Virus record (IMG/VR): IMGVR_UViG_3300014720_003399
Coordinates: 1 to 40,518 of that record
Direction: 5' to 3' (one strand)
Length of the DNA: 40,518 nt
DNA from: a virus
The notes under the pieces are model-generated. The model saw only the letters and a list, made by a program, of their open reading frames with translations. It ran no database searches and was not told the origin of the DNA. Positions 31,328 through 37,544 of the stretch are shown piece after piece. Each line of letters opens with the position of its first letter. The stretch's first letter is position 1. A program made the translations under genes and the position numbers.

Positions 31328-32472
31328 TTCTTTTCCTCCTTCAGTTTTTGAATATACTCTTCAGCAAAATCCATTAAAGCATCTTCCTCTTCTCCTACTT
31401 CCATGCGCAGAAAATAAAGCTCATGCCTTTTTGCTTCATTTTCTTTCCAATATATTTCCTTTTGCTCTTGAGAAAGAGCCCTAACATCCCTCATTATTTT
31501 TTCCGCACGAATCCGTCTTCCTTTATCTTTTTCCGAAAGAGCATCCCATCTTTCTTGCTCTCTGACTCTCTCCTGCTCTTTCATTTCAGCCAATCGAGCG
31601 ATTTCTTCCCTTGTGGGCTGCCTTTTAACAGGCTTTGCCTTCCCCACATGGTCAAGCCACGGACTTTGCTTGATCCCGTCCTTTGTGCGTTCTATGAAGT
31701 TTTGAGGTCGGATAACGTATTGTGGCTGATTAGGACGCTCATCAACGTAGTGATGTCGTGCTGAAGCCATAAAATCATCCAAGGTCTTGCTGTGTTGCCT
31801 GAGAAGAACCTGCAAACGTGTCTTGAACATCGATATCGTTGTTTGGCGTTCCGTTGCCCGCAAATCTTCCAAATCCGTCAGGTCTAAAAATTCTTGAGCC
31901 TTCACTTCCAAAAAATCATTCGTCACTCGAGCGGATTGTTCTGGTTCAGGGAAAATCAATTCAGATTCTGAAAAAGGGGTAGGGGTTTCTTTCTGTTGTG
32001 TAATCTGAGTGTAATCTGTTTCTATATATGAATCCGCCAAATCTGTAGGTGTCATACACGTTTTTGGCGGATTGCTATCACGTTTTTGGCGGATGTCATC
32101 TACAGATTTGGCGGGTTGGTGTTTTATCTTCTTTTTAATTTCATTAGATATTTCTTGGTTACCTAATGTTAGTATTTTTTCTGGGTGCAAAATATATGGG
32201 GTTGACCCAACAAATTTTGATGTCTCTCTCTTTCCTATTTTAATCAGCCCCAAATCTATAAATTTTTTCTTAATTCTTTCTACTGTACGCAAACTACAAT
32301 TTATTTCTTCTGCAATCTCTGTATTTTTTTTATAAACAGGGATATCAATGTCTTTACCTTTCCACCAAGAGATAAGATTAGATAAAAACATGCTTTCATC
32401 ATTGGACATTCCGTCAATCTTGTAATGCTTGAAATGAAAATAATCCATATTTTTCTTATGTTTTTTGGTCAT
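31324..32472 (-). CDS. Lambda-O-like replication initiator
   Basis: This 382-aa protein has an N-terminal winged-helix region (about 20-95: MSNDESMFLSNLISWWKGKDI, TEIAEEINCSLRTVERIKKKFIDLGLI). A flexible middle follows, encoded by iteron DNA (RQKRDSNPPKTCMTPTDLADS), then a charged helical C-terminus (EEIARLAEMKEQERVREQER). Phage O proteins bind iterons within their own genes and recruit helicase. The iterons at 32031-32117 support this. The promoter at 32486-32513 lies close upstream. Confidence 0.8.
   Translation of the reverse strand: MTKKHKKNMDYFHFKHYKIDGMSNDESMFLSNLISWWKGKDIDIPVYKKNTEIAEEINCSLRTVERIKKKFIDLGLIKIGKRETSKFVGSTPYILHPEKILTLGNQEISNEIKKKIKHQPAKSVDDIRQKRDSNPPKTCMTPTDLADSYIETDYTQITQQKETPTPFSESELIFPEPEQSARVTNDFLEVKAQEFLDLTDLEDLRATERQTTISMFKTRLQVLLRQHSKTLDDFMASARHHYVDERPNQPQYVIRPQNFIERTKDGIKQSPWLDHVGKAKPVKRQPTREEIARLAEMKEQERVREQERWDALSEKDKGRRIRAEKIMRDVRALSQEQKEIYWKENEAKRHELYFLRMEVGEEEDALMDFAEEYIQKLKEEKK
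32031..32117. other. Replication-origin iterons inside the initiator gene
   Basis: CACGTTTTTGGCGGAT occurs at 32057-32072 and 32079-32094, 22 bases apart. A 25-bp repeat flanks them in inverted orientation at 32031-32055 and 32093-32117 (22 of 25 matching), sharing ATTTGGCGG. All four sites share TTTGGCGG. An AT-rich stretch follows at about 32125-32200. This is the lambda ori pattern: iterons plus AT-rich DNA within an O-like gene. Confidence 0.72.
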
Positions 32473-32485
32473 TATCTATTGCAGT

Positions 32486-32513
32486 ATTTTATAATAAAAA
32501 AAGCTCTTGTCAA
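32486..32513 (-). promoter_or_regulatory. Sigma-70 promoter of the initiator operon
   Basis: On the minus strand, TTGACA (complement of 32508-32513) and TAAAAT (complement of 32486-32491) are separated by 16 bases and lie just upstream of the ATG at 32472. The leader would be very short. The XRE-type regulator gene (32568, +) is divergent, so the intergenic stretch probably holds its operators. Confidence 0.6.
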
Positions 32514-32567
32514 GATACTTTTTACATGTTAAAAAGTGGTATATTTTATTACAAATTGAATGTGAAT

Positions 32568-32858
32568 ATGGACTATTTAAAAAAGAAAAGGAAATTAAAG
32601 CTTTTGACAGCTGAACAATTAGGAGAGAAGGCTGATTTAGCTGGAGCAAGCATCCTCGCAATAGAAGGAGAGCATGTAATTTTAGGAGATCAAAGGGCTA
32701 TAAAAATATCACAAGCCCTCTCCATACCCGAAGATGTGATGACCGTATACAGAGGTCGCCTCCCTAAATATGCTCATAAGGTTTATCGTGAGAAGCCTGA
32801 CAAGCTGGAGAAGAAAATACGGAAGGCGGTTAAAACGTTAGAAAAGGACGATGAATAA
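32568..32858 (+). CDS. XRE-family transcriptional regulator
   Basis: This 96-aa protein has an XRE helix-turn-helix: LTAEQLGEKADLAGASILAIEGE (about 12-34) with AIKISQALSIPEDVM following. Its C-terminus is strongly basic (KLEKKIRKAVKTLEK). It is divergent from the initiator operon, as a phage control gene would be. The ATG at 32568 puts the XRE domain at the N-terminus; ATG at 32526 would add 14 residues read from promoter-like DNA. Confidence 0.78.
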   Translation: MDYLKKKRKLKLLTAEQLGEKADLAGASILAIEGEHVILGDQRAIKISQALSIPEDVMTVYRGRLPKYAHKVYREKPDKLEKKIRKAVKTLEKDDE

Positions 32859-32974
32859 TGCGTTTCCACAATATTTCTTATACTTCTTTTCACGCTTTCA
32901 AAGCCTCGTCTCTGTCTCTCTTCTGGGCTTCTTCACAACGTCAATTTGTCTATCACATAGCGAATATGAATTAA
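32858..32974 (+). CDS. Possible 38-aa peptide coupled to the XRE gene
   Basis: This frame starts at an ATG sharing its A with the XRE stop (TAATG) and encodes a Ser/Phe/His-rich peptide (MRFHNISYTSFHAF...). Coupling is the only support; no motif is seen. It could be a leader peptide or a chance frame. Confidence 0.3.
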   Translation: MRFHNISYTSFHAFKASSLSLFWASSQRQFVYHIANMN

Positions 32975-33014
32975 TGTCAAGAGACTTTTTAAAAAAAATG
33001 AAAGAGGTGAGAAA

Positions 33015-33263
33015 ATGAGCCGCTGTCAAGCAGGTATCTACCGCGGTATTGTCCAAAATGTAAGAGTACGGGATGCTGACGTTGCTCCTCGGAAGCTGAC
33101 AGATGATCAAATTCTTTCTCTGAGATACCAGTGCGCCGTAGAAAATAAAGATTTTAAAGCGGCCGAAGCTTTGAAAAAAGTCATCGCCTCTTTTCACTCA
33201 AGAGAGATTGTTTCAGAGGCGAGACAAAAAGTGGAAAAACTTTTTAAATCAAAGGTGACGTGA
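33015..33263 (+). CDS. Small protein, paralogue of 33263-33523
   Basis: This 82-aa protein shares LT-x-x-QI-x-SLR-x-Q-x-x-x-ENK(N/D) with the next gene (LTDDQILSLRYQCAVENKD versus LTASQITSLRPQWTEENKN). The shared part looks like a helix-turn module. AGAGGTGAG precedes the ATG. Function unknown; regulation or DNA binding is possible. Confidence 0.65.
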   Translation: MSRCQAGIYRGIVQNVRVRDADVAPRKLTDDQILSLRYQCAVENKDFKAAEALKKVIASFHSREIVSEARQKVEKLFKSKVT

Positions 33264-33523
33264 TGGGAAGAAAAATACGCAGCGAAACCGCAAGCAAGTG
33301 GAATCTTGTTCACAACTTCGGATTTTTGCGAAACAGATTGCCGAAGGTTCAATATCTCACTGCATCTCAGATCACCTCCCTACGCCCTCAATGGACAGAG
33401 GAAAACAAGAATCTGTATCAGATAGCTCATAAAAACGAAGAAAGCATTAAAAAACTGCAAAAGTCTGAACAGGAGAGAGTTTACAAAGACAAAAACAAGG
33501 ATATTTGGGGAGACCACGCATGA
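33263..33523 (+). CDS. Small protein with LT-QI-SLRPQWT module
   Basis: This 86-aa protein uses ATG 33263, which shares bases with the preceding stop (TGATG) and has AAGGTG seven bases upstream. It contains LTASQITSLRPQWTEENKN, similar to the preceding gene, and RPQWT as in the protein at 30516-30737. The C-terminus is Lys/Glu-rich. It overlaps the LysR-type gene by four bases. Confidence 0.65.
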   Translation: MGRKIRSETASKWNLVHNFGFLRNRLPKVQYLTASQITSLRPQWTEENKNLYQIAHKNEESIKKLQKSEQERVYKDKNKDIWGDHA

Positions 33524-34200
33524 AGACGAACCTTAACAACACGTCCGCCTTTCGCAATTTCGATTGGGATAAGGCGAAGACTTTTTACTATGTAGCGCAT
33601 CTGGAAAGCTTTACAAAGGCTTCAGAGTTTCTTCGTCTCTCACAACCTGCTTTGAGTCGTTGTATTCAAGGTCTTGAGCAGTCTCTTGATTTTCCGCTCT
33701 TTGTACGAGAGGCACGAGGACTGAGACTAACCAGAAAAGGCGAAGAGCTTTTAGCGATTGTTGAGGATGCATTTAGTGGTTTCAGCAAGTTCACCAATAA
33801 AGATAAAGTCCAGCTTGAACGCGGGAAGCCTAGAACTTTCAGAATAGGGATTGAAAGAGGTTATGAACATTTGGTCATGGGTGGCCTTGAATCTTATCAG
33901 AAGAAGCATACGAATCTCACGTTTGAGATTGTTCAAGATATACCAGAAAGAAGTTTGAGGTTTCTTGATCTGGATATAGCCTTTCGTGCATATGACAGTT
34001 ACGCTTATGAAGCAGATGAACATTCTTATTTGCCTATTACAGAAACTGGAAAAAATATTTCTGTCGGAAAAGCAAAGATTGTTGTCTCTAACTGGAATTT
34101 TCTTTTCCCAAAATGGTTGTATATGGTCATCCCCTCTTCCTCAAAAGACGATGAAGAGCTTAAAGAATTGTACGAACATTTGAGGAAGGTGAAGAGATGA
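33520..34200 (+). CDS. LysR-type regulator with shortened effector domain
   Basis: This 226-aa protein has a full LysR N-terminal domain (about 15-75): FYYVAHLESFTKASEFLRLSQPALSRCIQGLEQ and FVREARGLRLTRKGEELL. Normal LysR regulators are about 300 aa. The effector domain here is short and ends in LKELYEHLRKVKR without the usual second subdomain, so inducer binding may be lost. The ATG at 33520 follows GGGGAG and overlaps the previous stop (ATGA). A LysR-type regulator in a phage operon is uncommon. It may control the divergent phage promoters or a host gene. Confidence 0.82.
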   Translation: MKTNLNNTSAFRNFDWDKAKTFYYVAHLESFTKASEFLRLSQPALSRCIQGLEQSLDFPLFVREARGLRLTRKGEELLAIVEDAFSGFSKFTNKDKVQLERGKPRTFRIGIERGYEHLVMGGLESYQKKHTNLTFEIVQDIPERSLRFLDLDIAFRAYDSYAYEADEHSYLPITETGKNISVGKAKIVVSNWNFLFPKWLYMVIPSSSKDDEELKELYEHLRKVKR

Positions 34201-34397
34201 ATTCTTATGAAAAAATGAATGTGATTAGTAAGAAATGTGAAGAGCTTGAAAGGGAGACGGAGAACGATCAGGAGATCATCTTTCTTAAAACGGCTTCAGC
34301 ATTTTTCAACGAGCTCGCCCTTCATGAAGAGCTTTATCCTGAAGCAAGAATTTCTTTCGTTAAAAAAGTAGTACATGATTTGGAGTGCGCGCTTTGA
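34197..34397 (+). CDS. Small helical protein
   Basis: This 66-aa protein overlaps the LysR-type stop by four bases. It is a charged helical protein (MNVISKKCEELERETENDQEIIFLKTASAFF) without known motifs, probably part of the same operon. Confidence 0.6.
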   Translation: MNSYEKMNVISKKCEELERETENDQEIIFLKTASAFFNELALHEELYPEARISFVKKVVHDLECAL

Positions 34398-35281
34398 GCC
34401 ATGAATGGTTTACTTTTAACGCCTACAGAAGGCATATAGAAGCAACTCAAGCTGTCTGCTCAGGATGCACTCCAAGATTAAAGGTTGGAAAAAATGTATC
34501 GCAAGAATGTCTCAATGCCGTGAGTCAATCTCGATATTTCTTTCGGCAAATGCAGGCGATGAAAGGCTTGAAAAAGCATCTCGTGCTACCGATTTACTCT
34601 ATTTCTTTCTATTACTCAGTTTATTTCTCTTTGAGGGCTTATCTTTTATATAAGGGTGAAAGCAGCGAGCAGATTGCAGACCATTCTGCCCTTATCAGAT
34701 CCGCTAACAACAAGAACAGACAAGAGCCACATTTCTTCGGATATCCTTATAACATCCTCTATAATGGAAAAGAAAAGAAATTCGTCAATCTTCCTCAAGG
34801 CATAGAGAACAGAACAATCAAAAAAATAACATTTGAAGAATACGTTAAGGCTGAAATGAGCGGAAGATATGCAAATCAAGATCCTCTATGCAAAGAAAAA
34901 GAAAAACAGTATGAAAGGCAGCATTCTTTTACTAATTTTCAGGTTGCCGAAGGAAATGAGTGGATCGAGTTATCTGATCTGGATAATTTTTTGACCTTTT
35001 TAAGAACGACATCTAAAGCTCAGATAGATCATTATAAAACAACAAATGCTTATCAAAAAAAGCGTATTCCCGTTTCTGAAATTGTCGCAACATCCAGCTT
35101 TTTCTCTGCTCTTTACAGATTGAGAATAAGACTCAATTATAAAGATTTATCACCCTTTATGATGGAAGAAAAATTTATCGATCGAGACATGGAGCTATTT
35201 TGTGAGCAAATGTGTTCCAATTTATGGAACGTCACCAGCAGTTTTGCTTCAGGGTTAAAATTCATAACAGAAAGAAGGTAA
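34394..35281 (+). CDS. Possible HEPN-like protein
   Basis: From TTG 34394 (GGAG eight bases upstream) this 295-aa protein has a helical segment (SFYYSVYFSLRAYLLYKGESSEQIADHSALIRS) that resembles a HEPN N-terminal helix pair. Near the C-terminus, FFSALYRLRIRLNYKDLSPF recalls the second HEPN helix with an R-x4-(H/Y)-type motif. HEPN domains are often RNases in defence and toxin-antitoxin systems. The match is weak, and an inactive relative or unrelated fold is equally possible. GTG at 34385 is an alternative start. Confidence 0.45.
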   Translation: MSHEWFTFNAYRRHIEATQAVCSGCTPRLKVGKNVSQECLNAVSQSRYFFRQMQAMKGLKKHLVLPIYSISFYYSVYFSLRAYLLYKGESSEQIADHSALIRSANNKNRQEPHFFGYPYNILYNGKEKKFVNLPQGIENRTIKKITFEEYVKAEMSGRYANQDPLCKEKEKQYERQHSFTNFQVAEGNEWIELSDLDNFLTFLRTTSKAQIDHYKTTNAYQKKRIPVSEIVATSSFFSALYRLRIRLNYKDLSPFMMEEKFIDRDMELFCEQMCSNLWNVTSSFASGLKFITERR

Positions 35282-35285
35282 AGAA

Positions 35286-35411
35286 ATGAAATACATTATC
35301 GTCCTGTCGCTGATTTTTATTACCATATTTTTAACAGTATTTACTATTGCTTGGTACGTCTACCCAGAGGAAACAATGGCTTTTACGGAACAACTTGAGC
35401 AAACTTTTTAG
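35286..35411 (+). CDS. Small single-span membrane peptide
   Basis: This 41-aa frame (MKYIIVLSLIFITIFLTVFTIAWYVY...) is almost all hydrophobic up to residue 24 with an acidic C-terminus. It lies directly after the preceding stop and has an A/G-rich ribosome site. A second good ribosome site follows it. It is a plausible small membrane protein such as a superinfection-exclusion or stress peptide. Confidence 0.6.
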   Translation: MKYIIVLSLIFITIFLTVFTIAWYVYPEETMAFTEQLEQTF

Positions 35412-35425
35412 AAAGGAGAAAGAAA

Positions 35426-35479
35426 ATGAAGATCATATTGGTTAAGTTTCAGGCACAGAGAACATATTTTAGAATTTAA
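35426..35479 (+). CDS. Possible 17-aa leader peptide
   Basis: A short frame (MKIILVKFQAQRTYFRI) is preceded by AAGGAGAAAG and followed by another strong ribosome site for the 125-aa gene. It may act as a leader for translation of the next gene or be spurious. Confidence 0.25.
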   Translation: MKIILVKFQAQRTYFRI

Positions 35480-35497
35480 CAAAAAGGAGAAAGTAAA

Positions 35498-35875
35498 ATG
35501 AAAGTAAGTGAAATTATACAAAATCTGTGTAACGGAAAGATTTCATTAGATGATGAAGTTTTTACCGAACGCTCGCAATTTGAATCGGAAGGACAGAAGT
35601 ACGTTATTGTTCGCACGTATTCAGCGGGCGTCTTTGCTGGATATATTGAAAGTCGAAATGGTCAGGAAGTTGTCATGCGGAATGCTCGGCGTATCTGGTA
35701 TTGGAGTGGTGCTTCAAGTCTTTCACAGCTTGCAGAAGAAGGAACAAAAGACCCCGATAACTGCAAATTCCCCTGTGAGGTTGATCGCGTTGAATTGCTT
35801 CAGGTGATTGAAATTTTAGATGTAACGGCTCGGGCTGAAGTTTCTATCAAAGGAGTCAAGGTATGGTACCAATAA
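35498..35875 (+). CDS. DUF6948-like phage protein
   Basis: This 125-aa protein has the conserved core VIVRTYSAGVFAGYIESR followed by EVVMRNARRIWYWSGASSLSQLAEEGTKDP and a (V)ELLQVIEIL ending, matching a widespread family of small phage proteins (DUF6948, from memory). Its stop lies inside the next start, 13 bases after the Gly-rich gene begins, so the two are coupled. Function unknown. Confidence 0.72.
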   Translation: MKVSEIIQNLCNGKISLDDEVFTERSQFESEGQKYVIVRTYSAGVFAGYIESRNGQEVVMRNARRIWYWSGASSLSQLAEEGTKDPDNCKFPCEVDRVELLQVIEILDVTARAEVSIKGVKVWYQ

Positions 35876-36066
35876 CTAAGAATTCTGGCTCTGGCTCTGG
35901 CTCTGGCTATGGCTCTGGCGATGGCTCTGGCTATGGCTCTGGCTATGGCTCTGGCGATGGCTCTGGCTATGGCTCTGGCTCTGGCTCTGGCTATGGCGAT
36001 GGCTATGGCTATGGCTCTGGCTCTGGCGATGGCTATGGCTCTGGCTATGGCTCTGGCTCTGGCTAA
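35863..36066 (+). CDS. Gly-X repeat protein (GSGYGSGDG)
   Basis: This 67-aa protein is, after MVPITKNS, built of dipeptides GS, GY and GD. Every Gly is GGC; the partner codon is only TCT, TAT or GAT, so the DNA is a hexanucleotide-based repeat. It starts 13 bases before the stop of the preceding gene. Gly-Tyr-Ser repeats of this kind often follow DUF6948-like genes in phages. Surface, self-assembly or phase-separation roles are possible but unproven. Confidence 0.75.
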   Translation: MVPITKNSGSGSGSGYGSGDGSGYGSGYGSGDGSGYGSGSGSGYGDGYGYGSGSGDGYGSGYGSGSG

Positions 36067-36078
36067 AGATCAAAAGAA

Positions 36079-36099
36079 GGAGGGCTGTTTAAGCCCTCC
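36079..36099. terminator. Bidirectional intrinsic terminator
   Basis: GGAGGGCT (36079-36086), loop GTTTA and AGCCCTCC (36092-36099) form a strong stem, followed by CCTTTTCTATC on the plus strand and TTCTTTT on the minus strand. It lies between the Gly-rich gene (+) and the second o-spanin (-), and contains the o-spanin stop. Confidence 0.72.
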
Positions 36100-36370
36100 C
36101 CTTTTCTATCTCTTTCAATTGTCTCTCAAACACCATGAGTTTCCCGAGCCAATCTTTCAGGTGGGGACATTTTACCTTTTGTCGAATTTCTTTGATTTCT
36201 GCTACGATAGCGGGATGAGGTGCAGGAAAGGCAGGAATGGTTGAAAGGAACAGATTGTCATGGCTGTTTGTCTCTTCCTGACAGCTTGTACAGCCACTCA
36301 TCAATAGCGTCATCATCAGGAGTAGGCTCGGAGGCAATCTTGACGTGCTGTTTTTGAATCTTGGCAACAT
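36089..36370 (-). CDS. Outer-membrane spanin lipoprotein (Rz1-like), pair B
   Basis: From ATG 36370 (AGGAGG upstream), this 93-aa lipoprotein has signal and lipobox LLLMMTLLMSGC and a Pro-rich segment (IPAFPAPHPAIVAEI). Its ending, LKDWLGKLMVFERQLKEIE, is clearly homologous to pair A (FPRPHPKIVEEL, YLGKIMVFEKKLK). Its upstream part lies in another frame within the pair-B i-spanin gene. It has no tail or lysozyme gene beside it. Confidence 0.82.
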   Translation of the reverse strand: MLPRFKNSTSRLPPSLLLMMTLLMSGCTSCQEETNSHDNLFLSTIPAFPAPHPAIVAEIKEIRQKVKCPHLKDWLGKLMVFERQLKEIEKGRA

Positions 36371-36539
36371 AATGGGCGACCTCCTTCGTCTCTTTGACTT
36401 CTTTTTCAAGGGTTTTAATGCGGCATTCCTTTTTTGTAGACTGCTTTGAGAAGAAATAGACAGCCGCCAAGATAAGTCCATACGCTAAAAAGGCATAGGA
36501 CTTTGTTTTGAACAGGAGGGAAGAGAGAAGGCTTGTCAT
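36258..36539 (-). CDS. Inner-membrane spanin (Rz-like), pair B
   Basis: This 93-aa protein has an N-terminal span (AFLAYGLILAAVYFFS, about 16-31), then a basic coiled coil (TKKECRIKTLEKEVKETKEVAHYVAKIQ) and an acidic end (DDDAIDEWLYKLSGRDK). It overlaps the o-spanin gene in a second frame, the usual i-spanin/o-spanin layout. Pair B is a second copy of the pair at 29.6-30.1 kb, shorter in the i-spanin. Confidence 0.82.
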   Translation of the reverse strand: MTSLLSSLLFKTKSYAFLAYGLILAAVYFFSKQSTKKECRIKTLEKEVKETKEVAHYVAKIQKQHVKIASEPTPDDDAIDEWLYKLSGRDKQP

Positions 36540-36543
36540 TTGA

Positions 36544-36993
36544 CTATTCTACGTCAGGAAAAAACGTTTGATGAATATCAATCTCTTTTTGGACAACGGG
36601 AATAACTTTCTCTACAATCCAGCAGTACATTTCTCTTGCAAATTCAACCCATTTGTCAGGCAAATCAGCCGTTAACAAGGCAAAACAATCTGCATTTCTC
36701 ACAGATGATGTTGCAATATCTGCCAGAGATTTGCGCAAAGCAACAGGATCTGAAAGTCCAAAATGCCCTATGAGATATGTTTTAAAGTCAAAATTATAAT
36801 AGCCTTTTGGTTCAAGAGCGATAGACGTAACATCGATTGTATCCTGATCACTTTTTTTACAAATCAATTCAACTTTTGTAAGGCATTTGATATCTGAACC
36901 CAAAAATACGCAGGTTGCGGTTACTTTTGATTCTACTCTTCCTTTTGTCACAAGAAATGAGAGTGAATCAGGACTAAAAATATACTTACTCAT
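36544..36993 (-). CDS. Hypothetical protein coupled to the repressor gene
   Basis: This 149-aa protein has beta-rich segments (KVTATCVFLGSDIKCLTKVELICK) and an aromatic C-terminus (EFAREMYCWIVEKVIPVVQ). No family is recognised. It overlaps the YdaS-like repressor by four bases, so the two are made together. A partner of the repressor is possible. Confidence 0.5.
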   Translation of the reverse strand: MSKYIFSPDSLSFLVTKGRVESKVTATCVFLGSDIKCLTKVELICKKSDQDTIDVTSIALEPKGYYNFDFKTYLIGHFGLSDPVALRKSLADIATSSVRNADCFALLTADLPDKWVEFAREMYCWIVEKVIPVVQKEIDIHQTFFPDVE

Positions 36994-37244
36994 TTTTCTT
37001 TTTCCTTCGGTTTTTTCGTGATTTTCTTCTTGAGCAGGTTGAGCTTAATGTCCATCTTCTCCGTCAGAATGTCTATAGCCTTCACCTTGCCTTTGGTGAC
37101 TTCTTCGATTTTCTTCATGTTCTGAATGGATGGAAAGTAAATGTGATTAATCCATTTAGATACTTGATCGCTTCTTAGTTCTAAAGCATTCGCTAAATTC
37201 GTTTGGCTTCCTAAAAGTTTTACAGATTTTTTAATCGTTTTCAT
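36990..37244 (-). CDS. YdaS/Cro-like repressor
   Basis: This 84-aa protein has a small helix-turn-helix (LLGSQTNLANALELRSDQVSKWINHI) followed by a basic tail (NLLKKKITKKPKEKEK), the layout of YdaS/Cro-like DNA-binding proteins. It is divergent from the recombination operon, with two GGTTAA/TTAACC palindromes between them. It is likely the regulator of that promoter pair. Confidence 0.78.
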   Translation of the reverse strand: MKTIKKSVKLLGSQTNLANALELRSDQVSKWINHIYFPSIQNMKKIEEVTKGKVKAIDILTEKMDIKLNLLKKKITKKPKEKEK

Positions 37245-37270
37245 GTGTGACGCTATAGCACATTGGCGAG

Positions 37271-37317
37271 GGTTAAATCAACCTTAAAATATTTTATTAT
37301 TCGGGTTAAATTAACCC
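37271..37317. promoter_or_regulatory. Pair of palindromic operators between divergent genes
   Basis: GGTTAAATCAACC (37271-37283, imperfect) and GGGTTAAATTAACCC (37303-37317, perfect 7+1+7) have centres 33 bases apart, about three helical turns. The second overlaps a possible rightward -35 (TTAAAT 37306-37311, 16 bases before TATAAG 37328-37333). The first overlaps a possible leftward -35. This fits binding by the YdaS-like repressor. Confidence 0.65.
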
Positions 37318-37358
37318 TTGACACTGATATAAGAAATGTGCTTGAATGAAGGGAATAA

Positions 37359-37544
37359 ATGAGGTCAAAGAACATGCATGAATGTGAGATAATGAGAGTA
37401 TCGTTTACTAACGGAATATGGTCAGCTTCTAACGTCTTTAATGTGCCAACAGATCGTTCAGAAGAAGCATTGAAAGTCATTCAATCGTTCGTTGAGAAGA
37501 TGAATGAGATTACACGGGAAGGAGAGCAGAATGCTAACGACTGA
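37359..37544 (+). CDS. Small hypothetical protein, first gene of the rightward operon
   Basis: This 61-aa protein (MRSKNMHECEIMRV...) has AAGGG close upstream and overlaps the exonuclease start by 14 bases. It is the first product of the rightward promoter, the position of Cro or an early regulator, but no HTH is seen. Confidence 0.55.
   Translation: MRSKNMHECEIMRVSFTNGIWSASNVFNVPTDRSEEALKVIQSFVEKMNEITREGEQNAND

Noticed and set aside
35876-36073. Reverse-strand His/Ser/Gln and +1-frame Ala/Met/Leu repeat proteins
   Set aside because: They are shadows of the same hexanucleotide repeat; only the GSGY frame has a coupled start and matches a known phage pattern.
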